A DNA stretch of 64,000 nucleotides from Motacilla alba alba (GCF_015832195.1 NC_052027.1:9296149-9360148); one strand, 5' to 3'. Positions 27,801-36,500 are shown, numbered from the stretch's first letter. Notes: a model not told the origin generated them from the sequence alone. A program made the numbers and translations.

Positions 27801-28549
27801 CTCACAACTTTGAGCCTTCTGGCGAGCTGCAACACAACAATCACCAGGAGCCAACACTGAGCTCAGGTTTGCTCCAGGGCTCCATGCAGGGCAGCTGGCG
27901 CTGCCCCGGAGCACCCCCGCTTCCTTTACAGCCCCCGAGTAACAGGTTCAGCTCGGCAGCTTTCCTCAAGGCGGCCCAAGAGCCCTGGGAGGAGCCCCAC
28001 GGGAGCTCGGCAGCCCCGGCAGGCAGAGAGGGGAGTCCCGGGAGCGGCTGACACCAGCGGCTATAATTAGCGCAGCGCAGCCCGCAGGGCTTCCCCCGGC
28101 CGGCGGGAGCCCCGGAGCGCCAGGCGCGGAAGCGCCCCGGGACAACAACTCCGCCGGGCGTCAGCTGCACGGGACGGGACACGGGAACCGGGGCCTTACG
28201 AGTCACGGCCGGCGCCGGCGTCGCGCTCCAGGAGGACGATGTGCCGCGGATAGTGGGCGCAGACCTCGCCGTGCACGTTGGGGATCACGCTGTAGCGGTA
28301 ATCGCGGCCGAAGAGCTCCAGACACCGCCGCTCGATCCGCTCCACCTGCGCAGAGCCACCGCTCAATGCCCGCCGCGCCGCTCCCCGCTCCCCGCGCCCC
28401 CCGAGCCCCGGTGCCCTCACCTTGGCAGCGGCGGCACCGCCGCCGTCCTTGGCGCGGTACTGTGCCCGGGAGAACTCCAGCAGCAGCTCGGCCAGGGAGC
28501 GGTCCCCGGAGCCCGCCGGGGGGCAGCCGCGGGCCGCCGCCGCCGCCAT
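710..28549 (-). CDS. MTMR14: MTMR14 (Jumpy), phosphoinositide 3-phosphatase; coding exons 1-18, last exon off left edge
   Basis: Eighteen exons on the minus strand join without a frame error into 574 codons plus two bases. The product resembles vertebrate MTMR14 along its whole length, including SKMARCRGRFVCPV (residues 109-122), the SSEKVDKAQRYADF block in exon 7 and the catalytic CISGWDR (319-325, C-x5-R). Known family role: this myotubularin relative removes the 3-phosphate from PI3P and PI(3,5)P2, limits autophagy and affects muscle calcium homeostasis. Human MTMR14 has about 650 residues, so the roughly 60-residue C-terminal exon is missing and I see no match for it in 1-709. The start at 28549 is chosen because it matches the family N-terminus; an in-frame ATG 31 codons upstream exists. 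All introns are GT-AG. The gene is divergent to LHFPL4 from a shared CpG island. Catalytic Cys and Arg are intact. Confidence 0.96.
866..7527 (-). other. MTMR14 intron 17 (6.7 kb)
   Basis: No exon or clear interspersed repeat recognised. Contains three tandem CCCTAA units at 6214-6231. The scattered open frames are short and carry no familiar protein motif. Confidence 0.7.
7528..7704 (-). CDS. MTMR14: MTMR14 exon 17 (residues 464-522 plus two bases)
   Basis: Acceptor TCCTTCAG, donor CCAG|GTGAGG. Encodes a low-complexity Ser-rich linker with a run of seven serines (SSSSSSS) and the conserved HSDNFLRIGSSPLEVP. Likely disordered. Confidence 0.94.
7705..10414 (-). other. MTMR14 intron 16 (2.7 kb)
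   Basis: No exon recognised. A short T/G-rich tract lies near 8428-8448. Nothing else supported. Confidence 0.7.
10415..10553 (-). CDS. MTMR14: MTMR14 exon 16 (residues 418-463 plus two bases)
   Basis: Acceptor TTCTCTAG, donor GCATG|GTGAGG. Encodes QKDRGSTTSLSSDFSLGMES followed by GSFTYEAVELMPAGAQAQAA. Tyr448 corresponds to human Tyr462 once the three-residue gap in exon 15 is counted; Y462C is a reported human variant. Confidence 0.95.
10761..10810 (-). CDS. MTMR14: MTMR14 exon 15 (residues 401-417 plus one base)
   Basis: Acceptor TTCCCCAG, donor CTCA|GTGAGT. Encodes RRKSLPPGFTLEEICML. It is three residues shorter than the human segment, which accounts for part of the numbering offset. Confidence 0.92.
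10811..12956 (-). other. MTMR14 introns 14 and 13 around exon 14
   Basis: Intron 14 is 10811-11412 and intron 13 is 11484-12956. Both have consensus ends. I see no further exons or repeats in them. Confidence 0.65.
11413..11483 (-). CDS. MTMR14: MTMR14 exon 14 (residues 378-400 plus two bases)
   Basis: Acceptor TTTGCTCAG, donor CAGAG|GTAAGG. Encodes IFFFCFNFLKHITSEEFSAL then KSQ, a hydrophobic-aromatic segment that is nearly invariant in the family. Confidence 0.95.
12957..12993 (-). CDS. MTMR14: MTMR14 exon 13, 37-base micro-exon (residues 365-377)
   Basis: Acceptor CTCTCCAG, donor GAAGAG|GTGAGT. Encodes HMLVDRLSKGEE, identical to the human segment. Found from phase and family match only. 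Confidence 0.92.
13238..13314 (-). CDS. MTMR14: MTMR14 exon 12 (residues 340-364 plus two bases)
   Basis: Acceptor TTTGCAG, donor TTTGG|GTAGGC. Encodes DGLIHTSLEPSEILYLTVAY then DWFLF, matching human. Confidence 0.94.
13541..13626 (-). CDS. MTMR14: MTMR14 exon 11, catalytic C-x5-R loop (residues 311-339)
   Basis: Acceptor CTGGAACAG, donor GGGCT|GTGAGT. Encodes SGLLVHCISGWDRTPLFISL. Cys319 is the expected nucleophile and Arg325 the phosphate-binding arginine of the P-loop. Arg325 aligns with human Arg336, where R336Q was reported in centronuclear myopathy. Confidence 0.97.
13627..14604 (-). other. MTMR14 intron 10
   Basis: About 1 kb of unique-looking sequence between the catalytic exon and exon 10. 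Nothing recognised. Confidence 0.65.
14605..14671 (-). CDS. MTMR14: MTMR14 exon 10 (residues 289-310 plus one base)
   Basis: Acceptor TTTCTGCAG, donor GATG|GTAAGG. Encodes SWDLVQQTQNYLKLLISIIN then SD, leading into the catalytic exon. Confidence 0.94.
14672..16988 (-). other. MTMR14 intron 9 (2.3 kb)
   Basis: Contains a possible old interspersed repeat at about 15690-15900 (listed separately). No exon seen. Confidence 0.65.
15690..15900. repeat. Possible ancient amniote interspersed repeat, heavily decayed
   Basis: The run of phrases from ATCCAGTCTGATCTCTCTAT through GCAGCATGTTCCAGCAGAT to the CCTCAAAAGTAA stretch follows, in the same order, a repeat I remember from turtle and crocodile genomes (CATCTAGTCTGACCTCCTG, then GTTCCAATGGTTAA). 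Divergence is large and this rests on memory of the consensus, so family and limits are uncertain. Confidence 0.35.
16989..17063 (-). CDS. MTMR14: MTMR14 exon 9 (residues 264-288)
   Basis: Acceptor TTTTTTACAG, donor ACCAG|GTGAGC. Encodes DYVDAPLNIPVSLTQSLNID then WSEYQ, phase 0 at both ends, as in human. Confidence 0.94.
17654..17724 (-). CDS. MTMR14: MTMR14 exon 8 (residues 240-263)
   Basis: Acceptor TTCTTGCAG, donor AAACAG|GTACAT. Encodes CEFFKDYKDRDYTAEGLIFN then WKQ. Too short to stand out as an open frame; identified by family match and phase. Confidence 0.94.
17725..20473 (-). other. MTMR14 intron 7 (2.7 kb)
   Basis: Holds a CR1 LINE fragment at 18775-19080. The remainder shows nothing recognisable. 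Confidence 0.7.
18775..19080 (+). mobile_element. CR1 LINE fragment with internal deletion, 5'-truncated
   Basis: The left part resembles the CR1 ORF2 end: a frame reading LFNIFTDDLDEGIKCTL matches the CR1 reverse-transcriptase phrase usually seen as LFNIFINDLDEGI. At about 18932 it switches directly to the CR1 3' end (CCTGGAGGTATTTAAAAGAC, then TTTTCCAACCACAACAATTC and TATGACTCTG). Several hundred bases between these parts are missing compared with full CR1. It sits antisense to MTMR14, in intron 7. Not coding. Confidence 0.88.
20474..20547 (-). CDS. MTMR14: MTMR14 exon 7 (residues 215-239 plus one base)
   Basis: Acceptor CTGTGCAG, donor CCAG|GTACAG. Encodes NVTSSEKVDKAQRYADFTLL then SIPYPG, essentially identical to human. 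Confidence 0.95.
21073..21195 (-). CDS. MTMR14: MTMR14 exon 6 (residues 174-214 plus two bases)
   Basis: Acceptor TCTTGCAG, donor AA|GTGAGT. Encodes SQLFDKVRGHDIKLLRYLSV followed by RYICDLMVENKKVKFGL, matching the human exon with few changes. Confidence 0.95.
21704..21764 (-). CDS. MTMR14: MTMR14 exon 5 (residues 154-173 plus two bases)
   Basis: Acceptor TTTTTTTCAG. Encodes GGSDDAWADAEDISEEDSAL, an acidic segment matching human GGADDAWADVEDVTEED. The donor CTTAG|GTTTGT is weak but keeps the frame and the protein match. Confidence 0.93.
22485..22560 (-). CDS. MTMR14: MTMR14 exon 4 (residues 129-153 plus one base)
   Basis: Acceptor CTTCCTCCAG, donor GTGAGTGAG. Encodes HICRSATLAGWGELYGRTGY and NYIFS, one of the best conserved stretches of the family. 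Confidence 0.95.
23591..23699 (-). CDS. MTMR14: MTMR14 exon 3 (residues 92-128)
   Basis: Acceptor CCACTAG, donor GTAAAG. Encodes STVQVGKLQDLINRSKMARC followed by RGRFVCPVILYKGK, nearly identical to mammals. An exact tandem duplication sits 151 bases upstream in intron 2. Confidence 0.95.
23851..24129. repeat. Exact tandem duplication, 2 x 137 bases with 5-base spacer
   Basis: Positions 23851-23987 and 23993-24129 are identical base for base, separated by CTTTC, giving a period of 142. The unit starts CTGCTGCTATACAATAC and ends CCACAGGCTAACAC. Confidence 0.97.
26537..26668 (+). mobile_element. CR1 LINE 3' end fragment
   Basis: Typical CR1 tail: AAGGCCAGGTTTGATACGGC, then AGCAACCTGATCTAGTGGAA, then GATCTTTAAGGTCCCTTCCA and ending near CCATTCTGTGGTTCC. 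Severely 5'-truncated and antisense to MTMR14. Confidence 0.9.
28200..28345 (-). CDS. MTMR14: MTMR14 exon 2 (residues 44-91 plus two bases)
   Basis: Begins VERIERRCLELFGRDY after a TCTGCGCAG acceptor and ends GACTC before GTAAGG. The sequence is close to the human VERIEKRCLELFGRDY block. It is separated from exon 1 by only 75 bases. Confidence 0.94.
28421..28549 (-). CDS. MTMR14: MTMR14 exon 1 (residues 1-43)
   Basis: Starts at ATG 28549 with G at -3 and +4 and ends in AAG before GTGAGG. Encodes an Ala/Gly-rich leader followed by the conserved LLLEFSRAQYRAKDG block. Human MTMR14 has the same leader type, slightly longer. It lies inside the CpG island. Confidence 0.92.
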
Positions 28550-29866
28550 GCCCGCGCCGCTCACCGCCGCCTCGGGCCCATCGTCCCGCCCGCCGCTTCC
28601 GCCCGCCCGCGACGCGCCCCTTCCGCCCGCTCCCGGCGTCATCGGGGCGCGCCGCGCTCCGCCCCGGGCTACCGGGCCCCGCTCCGGGGCTACCGGGCTC
28701 TGCTCCGGCCCCGCGTTTAGACCCGCAGAGCGGCGCGGCAAACGCTGTCAGGCCTCGCCGAGTGGGTCCGACCGTGGCGTTGGCGGGCGTGCCCAGGGCG
28801 CTGCCCTCAAGAAAGAGTCCCGAGGCGGGTTTTAATTAAAGAAGCCCCTCCCGCAGTGTGGTCGCACGCACTGAGCCCGTGGCGGAGGAGCTGCGGGGTG
28901 AGCGGTATCGCTCCCGGCTGAGGGCGGCACGGGCTCGTGTGCCCGGGCAGTGTCACGGAGCCAGCTCGGGCTGTGCGTGCCGAGGGTGACGGGCACTGCC
29001 CGTGCCGAGCCGGAGGCACACGGCTGCTCGGCTCTTGCAGGGGAACGCAATGTGGTTTTCATCTGCATTTGTGTGATTTGCAAATCGGCCGTGAATCTTC
29101 TCAAACATTTAATGACAGCCGAGTTCAACTGCAGCTAAGGCGGTGCATCTCGTTGCCTGAGAATGAAACTGGCCCGACATGGTTTGGTCTCTGCTGGGTT
29201 TGGGACGGCTGTGAGGCTGACGGGGCGGTGGCACGATTTCACAAGGGCACCTGCCAGCATTCAAGTGCTGACAGCCTGTGTGACACTGCTGGCATAGCCA
29301 TTTACCCCAGCCCAGTCATCCACCACACCTAGCCTGGCGCACGCTGTGCACCCCAGCCCTGTCACCACATCTGACCTGGCACAGCCGTGTACCTGGCCTC
29401 GCTCTGTCAGAGATTTTGGGTCGACTCCTGCTGCCCCAGCGCGGGCGCAGCCACAGTGGCGGCAACTTACTTGCTCTGTCCCCGCCAGGAGGGTGGGGAA
29501 GGTCTGCAGCCCGTCCGGGGGGCTGCGCCAGCACCCCGCGGGCCTCCCCCGGCCTCGTGAAGGGTGCGGGAGGATGGACGCTCTCCCTGCGGGCACACTC
29601 CGGCCAAAGGAAGCCACGCGGGGCCCTTCCAGCACTTATCGGAGCCATGCCCCGACGCGGTCCCGGGCAGGGTCGGTCCGGGGACCGGTCCTGCCGGACC
29701 GGGGGAGAGGAATGGGCCCGGCGACCCGACCCGAGCCAAGCCGAGTGGATCTGAGCCGAAGCGAGACGAGCCCGTCGCTCGGCCGAGCCCGAGGCGAGCG
29801 CAGCAGAAGGCGGCGGAGCGCTCCGATCCCCGGGGGGCGGGCTCGGAGGGTCTCGGTTCGGCTCGG

Positions 29867-29958
29867 GCTCGGGCTGGGCTGGGCCGGACGGGACCGGAGC
29901 GGGCTCGGCTGGGCTCGGGCTGGGCTGGGCCGGACGGGACCGGAGCGGGCTCGGCCGG
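29867..29958. repeat. 46-base tandem duplication in LHFPL4 upstream region
   Basis: Two head-to-tail copies (29867-29912 and 29913-29958) differ by one base. Each contains GGGCTGGGCTGGGCCGGACG and is G-rich. Confidence 0.93.
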
Positions 29959-30035
29959 GCTCGGCTCCGCAGTGGCGGGGGGGCGCGCGGCCGCGCGCGC
30001 GCGGCGGGAGCGCGCGGGGCGCAGAGGCGGCAGCC

Positions 30036-30046
30036 AAGATGGCGGC
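30036..30046 (+). promoter_or_regulatory. YY1-type motif AAGATGGCGGC
   Basis: Exact match to the AAnATGGCGGC consensus of YY1 sites, which typically sit just downstream of transcription starts in CpG-island promoters. It lies 126-136 bases before the LHFPL4 start codon. The motif match is seen; use in LHFPL4 is inferred. Confidence 0.6.
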
Positions 30047-30086
30047 GCGGGTGTCGCAGGGCCCGGCAGCCCGCGGGCGCTCTTAG
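30039..30086 (+). CDS. Possible upstream ORF of LHFPL4 (15 codons)
   Basis: ATG within the YY1-type motif opens [15 protein letters not shown] and a TAG stop, 85 bases before the LHFPL4 ATG. It only matters if transcription starts upstream of 30039. The ATG has C at -3 (CCAAGATGG reads A at -2) and G at +4. Confidence 0.35.
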   Translation: MAARVSQGPAARGRS

Positions 30087-30171
30087 GCCGCGGCCCCCCC
30101 GCCCCGCCGACCCCGGGCGGGCTCCCCGCCGCCCCGGCCCCTCCCGCCCTCCGGCAGCGGCGGCCGGCAGG

Positions 30172-30577
30172 ATGCTGCCCTCGCAGGAAGCCTCCAAGCT
30201 GTACCATGACAACTACGTGCGGAACTCGCGCGCCATCGGCGTGCTCTGGGCCATCTTCACCATCTGCTTCGCCATCATCAACGTGGTGGTCTTCATCCAG
30301 CCCTACTGGGTGGGCGACAGCGTTAACACGCCCAAGCCCGGGTACTTCGGGCTGTTCCACTACTGCGTGGGCAGCGGGCTGGCGGGCCGGGAGCTGTCGT
30401 GCCGCGGCTCCTTCACCGACTTCAGCACCATCCCCTCGGGCGCCTTTCAGGCGGCCGCGTTCTTCGTGCTGCTCTCCATGGTGCTGACGCTGGGCTGCAT
30501 CACCTGCTTCGCCCTGTTCTTCTTCTGCAACACCGCCACCGTCTACAAGATCTGCGCCTGGATGCAGCTGCTGGCAG
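30172..30577 (+). CDS. LHFPL4: LHFPL4 exon 1 (residues 1-135 plus one base)
   Basis: Runs from ATG 30172 to donor CTGGCAG|GTACAC. Carries the first two membrane segments, the first extracellular loop with [20 protein letters not shown] and the conserved [19 protein letters not shown] entry to segment three. Confidence 0.96.
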
Positions 30578-33500
30578 GTACACACCGGCACCGGGAACAG
30601 CGGCACCGGGAACCCGGCCTGCCCCGGGCCTGGCGGCGGGAGACGGGTGGGGAGAATGTGGGCAGCGCTGAGCGTGCGGCACCCGGGGCACCCCCGGCAG
30701 TGGTAGTGGGGTCCCTGGCTACGGGGAACAGCAAGGTTGCTCAAGGAAGCTGGGCTGAGTCCAAACACTGCAGGGCCGTGGATCCAGGATCCAGCCCCAC
30801 AGTTTCTTGGGACACCCAGGCCAGGTGCTGGTGCTGACAGATGAGCTGGAATGGGCACCCGTCTGGGACACTGGCACCGAAGGCTGCCTGGTATCCCCTG
30901 GCCACAAGGAACACAAGGGCTGCTCCAGAAAGCTGGGCTGGGTACGGGTGCTGTGTATCCATAGGGCATCCCAGCCAGGAGCTGGCCCCAGGATGTCCCA
31001 GGCCTTCCTAGGACAAGCAGGCTGGGCACTGGCACTGACAGAGCACCACAAACAGGTTCTGGCTCTAGGCATTGGCACCTGGGTCTTCCCAGGCAGAGGT
31101 TGGCCACAGGGAGCATTGTGATCGCGCAAGGAAGCAGGACAGGTACAAGCACTGTAGGGCCATGCGTCTTCTCAGCCAATAAATGTCCTCAGGACACTCC
31201 GGGATGCCCTGGGACATCCGGACCGGGCACTGGCTCTAGGAATAGTCACACCTGCTTGGGGCACTGGGGCCTGGGATTCCCCAGGCAAGGTCTGACCCCA
31301 GGGAAACATAAGGCTCCCTAGGACACAGCCAGAGAGCTCTATCAGAGACCCACCTCAGGTGACTCCAGAACAGGCACCGACCTTGGGACACCTGGACAGT
31401 CTGGACGTCCTGGAATAGGGACCCACCTTGGGGCACTTCAGTACACCCCAGCCAAGGGACCAGCATTGGGACACCCTACAACATGGCCCAGGACACTCTG
31501 GATCAGCCTCCTGAATCCCTGGGGATTCACCCCAGCACACTCCACATCCGTGACTAGCCTCCCTGTCAACCCCAGTGATGTGAGGTTGTCCCCAGAGATA
31601 CTCACTTTAGGGGAACACTCAGCCCCCAGAGGGACCCCACTACTGGAAGAAGCCCATGCATGGATCCCCCATCCCTGTAAAAGCACCCTTTGCTCCCCCT
31701 TAAAGACATATTGTACCCAGGCCCCCTCTCTCCTGCATCATGGAAGGGCTGTGAGGACAGGCCTCTCCCAGCTCTCTGCAGGGCTTCCCACAGAGGTATA
31801 TCACACATTTCCCTTGATGTCTCCCCAGACATGACCATTCAAGCCCAGTAATTAACCCCCACCAAAAAGTGACCCTGTCTATAGATCCTCCTTAGATCCC
31901 TCCACAAATGGAACCCCACTGTAGATGTACCCCAAGACCCTCACAGACTCACTCCTCAAAGTGGCACTGTGCAATAACCCAGACCTTTCCCCAGAAGGGG
32001 ACCTGATGCCTATATTGATAGGGATCCCAAGTATCCCCTTACGCACAGACTTCCAAGGTGTCCTCACACAGCGCTTGTCCTTTCGGGAGAAAGATCCTGA
32101 GGAATGATGTTGAACTTCCCTTGCTATCAAGACCCTTCACTTCCTTCTCTGCACAGTTTTACCAGGTGTGGACAAGCACTTGCTCTCCACTGCATACTAA
32201 GTGTGAATAGATCTAGAGCCTAGAGCTTCCACTGGAAGGACCTGCAGTGCCCCTTATTCCTAATGGAGGGACTCCGTTCATCCCCTCTGTGAGAAGGGCC
32301 CCAGTGCTCGATGTGGAAGGAAGGATACAGCCGCTCTGTGTGAGCACCTTTCAGCTAGCCCAGCTCTTTCCCTTGCAGCTGGCCTGGGCTGGAAAGCCTG
32401 ACCTCCCCTCACCCCCATCAGGACCACAGCCAGACCTGGAGCTGCCTTGGCTTATCAGGAAATTCCCTCATCTTTAATTTTCTCCGTCCTGAAGATTTAT
32501 CAGTTTAAAGCAAGCTCAGAGCCCAAATCCTACCGATTGTCGGCAGCTTAATCAAGTGGCGTGGAGTGTCCAGCTGCTACTGCTGCACAGGGATCTGTGC
32601 CTCTGTGTGGCAGAGGGCACTGCACTGGAGGCAGCCCTGGGTCTTCTCCCCAGTGCCTCCTGTCCTGACCTGGCTCAGGTTTGGGTGGCCATGACAGCAC
32701 TTTGCTGTTGTCACCTCTGGGTACCCTTCACCTTGCCTTGGGGCTTATCCTTGGTCACACTTTGCACGTTGTAATTACACGTGGTGCTGACAACTGCACT
32801 TGTGAGACCCCTGAGTGCCCAGCTCAGTGGGGCCGTGGGCTGGCTCTTCTGGCCCCAGCCAGCCCGGGTTGGCTTGGAGCTCTCCCAGAGCAGCGTGGCT
32901 CCATGGCTTCTCTGCTGGGGACAGTCCACGGCACCATCAATAGAGAGTGGCCCTCCACCCTACCCTGAGACAGGACAGCATGAGAGAGCTGCTGTCCTAC
33001 AGGACAGGCTGATGTTCCCGTCAGAGAGGGCCTGGATGCAGAGGTGGTGATGTGGTGTGTCCCAGCAAGAGAGTCTTGTCTGGCAGGGGTCAGGCAGGGC
33101 CAAACTTCCCTGGGGATGTCTGAGGCAGCCACAGGTGGATGTGTTACCTTGTGCATGGAGAAGGAGCTGCCATGACCTATGGAGAGACTACCATAGGCCA
33201 GATCTTATGACAGGGACATAGCCTGATGCAGGCTCTGGCACATCATTATGGCAAACTTCCGAGATTCACCTGGCTGGGAGGCTGGAGGATTCTGTCAAAG
33301 CAGAGAGTTTGGAGGAGCAGAGAAGGAAAAGAAATTCCTCCTGCCTCAGTGAGGGTTTAGCTGAAGAAGGACTTGCACTACTACATCAGAAGCAACTGTG
33401 AGACCCAGAGTCTCTTGGTCTCACTGGAGAAAGCCAGGTGAGGCAGGTAATGGGAAGAGAGATGGAGCTGAGGTGTCCCCACCCCATCCCTGTGGGGTGG

Positions 33501-36500
33501 CCAGTGCAGAGTAAAGGGCTGCTGATTGTGGGCATGGATGGGCTCTTCAGAGGAGAAAAACCAAGTGCAGGAATGTGGGGGAGGAGGATGAGGAATTCAA
33601 GATCTCTTTCAAAAAAAACCAAAAAAAACCAACCAACTCTAAATCATCAATGTCTAATTAGTGGACAACAATCAAGGCAGGGTTTAATTAGAGCTTGACA
33701 GAAAGCTCCAGCTCAAAAGCCACTGCCCCCCTAGGAGGAAACTGGATCTAATTAAGAGGAAAGACTCTGCTTTATCGCAAATTGAAATGTGGCCATCTGC
33801 CCTGTTCAAAATCCCAGTAACGCAAAACTGGAGATTTTGCTAAATCCTTCTGTTATAAAACCAGAGATGGGCCCTTAACATGAGCACGTCAACAGCTGTA
33901 TGACTGACAGCACCTGATGCCACCCCAGTACTCCAAATTAGCGGAGGAGCACCTTCACAAGGTTCCATGGGATGATGCTTGAAGAGAAATGGGCTGTGAG
34001 GATGATTCCCCCTTGGGATTTGTCTGCAGGAAATCAGAGCATAGGAATACACCACCACCAGGATGCCCCGGAGCCTGAGCATTTCCTCTGGTTCCCCAAT
34101 ACTCTGCTGTAGCATAAGACACAGTCACACTGTGAGTTAACTCTGAGCTTTGAACAAAGCTGTCCTGGTGCCCAGCACTAATGCCCCTGCACAACAGCCC
34201 AGCCAGCTCTGTGTGACCCTGCATCCACGTGCCTCCCATCAGGATGATTACCCTGAGTGGTACCCAGGGTTGTTTCCAGAGGGTCTTTGGTTTTGTACTT
34301 AGAGTCTCTTGAGGGTCAGAAGAGGCAGCCAGCTGAGCACACCATTCTGCTTGCATGGAAAAATTGACTGGCCACATTTAAGGTGTTTTCCTGTGCTCCA
34401 GGTCCAGCAGTCAGTGTGGTGAGACCTTCACACTCCCTCCCTTAGAGATACACGGTACACGATGTGTCTTCCCACCTGGGGTCATGCTCTTGCCTTAGGC
34501 CTGGGCTTTGTCCTTATCAGTGGCATTTTGGCATTAATTGTGCCATGTCCAGCCGTCTTTCCTGATGGAGAATGTGGTGATACATATCCATCTGAGCTCT
34601 CTACTCCTTTGGGAGACTCCCTTCCGAGCTATACTCGCCTCCTCGTTGGGCCCTTCCAAGGCCTGAGAGCAGAGGCAGGTCCCTAAGCAGGGCTTCATCT
34701 TCTGTGCCTCAGCTGTGTGCCACTGGCTCAGTGGGGACCCTTGCATGGCATGGTTTTGGCATATCCATGCAGAAGAGTAGTGAGGGAATTGTTGCCAGCT
34801 GCGGGGCTGAGTGTAGTGGAGCTGTGTGGTGGGATGGCATCAGCCCAAGGGAAAGCAGGATCTGCCCTGGGTGAGCGCTACAGCCCCAAAACCCTCCCTG
34901 GTTCTGGCAGCAGTGCAGTGGCTCTGCTGAACCACAGCAGGACAGGCTCATCTTCCCGACTGCGACTTGCTGGAGACCCAAGTCCTTTCAGAGACTTTGA
35001 GGTTTTAAAATATTGTTTTCATGGATATAAAAGTCATTCATTGAAATTCTTAATAAAAAAATACGAGGCAGATAGCACTGCTGCAAAGTGGCTCGGAGTG
35101 TAACTGGGACAGCTGCTGAGCATGAGGCTGCCCAGGAAGGTTGTGGGGGCTCTGTCTCTGGAGTCATTCAAAACCCATCTGGACATGCTCCTGTATCCCC
35201 TGCTCTAGGTCACCCTTGGCAGGAGGGTTGGACTCCAGAGGTCCGTTCCAACCCTAACTATCGTGTGACTCTGCAGTTTATCCTCCAGCCCTTTCTCTGT
35301 CAAAGGGAGAAATACCGCCCGTATACGAACCACTTCCACCTGCTGACCTTGCAGCAAAACTAACAGCACCGCAAAACCCCTCAGCATTTCCTGAATTACT
35401 GCCTTCTGGACCCCAAAAAAAGCTTTCCTGAAGATTCCCCTCTTCTTCCCCTACCCCTCAGGTCCTGCAAAGGGGACAGGAGCAGGGCAGCAGCCCATGC
35501 CTTGCATCCGTGCAGCGCCGTGCGCTCCGCAGCCGCCGCGGGGTTTGCGCGGCAGCGCAGCCCTCCTGATGTGCCCGTGTACTCGCGGGGAGGGGCTGAG
35601 CCGGGCGTCTCGGAGCCGCTCGTGTCCTGGAGCTTACATCCCTGAACTGTTGTTCCAGATAAAGTAACTGTCAGTTCTGATTCATACAAACTCATAACTC
35701 TATTCTGAATCCCGCTGATTTTTTGGCACAAAACCAGCCTGTGGAGCAAAACGCCGTAAGGGAGCTCGTGTCTGTGTAAATGGCCGGTGCTCGCCGTCCA
35801 GAGCACGCTGCTTTTAGTGTTGATTTATTTTTGAGGGATTTCAGTTTTTAGGGGGAGGAGGGGGGACTGTGTTTGTCCCCTTTCCATTTGGTGCTCAGCT
35901 CTCAGGAGGTTTTCTGGTGTGAGAAGCAGCAACTCTAGATCCCAACAGCACAGGCCAGCCCCTGTTCCCTGGGGTTTTTGGATATGCTGTCCCCACGCCA
36001 GTTTAAAAAGCCCTTTTTGGACCCAGTGATTGCTGGTTTTCCCCCATTACCTCACATCTTCCCGTTTGTGTGTTCTTTGGCGGTGTGATGCTCTGGGGGA
36101 GGTCACATCTCAGCTGTAGGGCATGTCCTGAGCTCCTTCCTCCCATGGCAGGCACAAGCAGTAAAAGCCAGTTTTCATTCACACCTGCAGACTAAACTAC
36201 ACAGAAAAAGAAATAGAAAAAAATCAGATTTTAATCTTGCAGGCACAGCTGCTCAGTACAGGGGCAGTGGTACTCAGCAAACATGGGGGTTACTCAGACA
36301 GTCCAAATTAGCTAAATGTACAAGGAGATTTTGTCCTGCCAGGAGGAGCCTCCTTTTTCTGCCCAAATCTTGCTCCAGTGTTGCATCCTGAGTCATAACA
36401 TTGCATTCCCTTTGATTAATTTCTTTTGTGAGGATATCAAAAGCCCTTGAGATGCCTATGTTGTTTCTAATGGACCTTGACAAGGGAGCACTGAGGAGTG

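Larger units (their letters stand above)
23700..28199 (-). other. MTMR14 intron 2 (4.5 kb)
   Basis: Longest intron in the 5' half of the gene. It contains an exact 137-base tandem duplication (23851-24129) and a CR1 3' end (26537-26668), and its upstream end enters the CpG island. No exon seen. Confidence 0.7.
28550..30171. other. Divergent intergenic region, MTMR14 to LHFPL4
   Basis: Contains both 5' UTRs and promoters. Visible landmarks are a 46-base tandem duplication (29867-29958), an Alu-free GC-rich stretch and a YY1-type motif at 30036. Long open frames here are by-products of high GC. Confidence 0.75.
27940..30700. promoter_or_regulatory. CpG island covering divergent MTMR14 and LHFPL4 promoters
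   Basis: Visibly very GC- and CpG-rich sequence spans MTMR14 exons 1-2, the 1.6 kb between the two start codons and LHFPL4 exon 1. A somewhat less CpG-dense stretch (about 29040-29340) separates the two promoter-like halves. No TATA box was noted near either start codon. Transcription start sites cannot be placed from sequence alone. Confidence 0.85.

Noticed and set aside
28549..28741. Upstream in-frame ATGs for MTMR14 at 28642 and 28741
   Set aside because: The extra residues are a Gly/Arg-rich translation of the CpG island with no family match. The ATG at 28549 gives the expected N-terminus.
28366..28839. Plus-strand open frames across MTMR14 exon 1
   Set aside because: Antisense shadows of the MTMR14 first exon and CpG island.
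29467..31179. A 570-codon open frame on the minus strand
   Set aside because: It runs antisense through LHFPL4 exon 1 and the GC-rich promoter, is Pro/Arg/Ala-rich and has no family motif. GC-rich DNA lacks stop codons by chance.
31183..31188. AATAAA within LHFPL4 intron 1
   Set aside because: Isolated hexamer in a diverged repeat array. No sign of a terminal exon, so early polyadenylation is not claimed.
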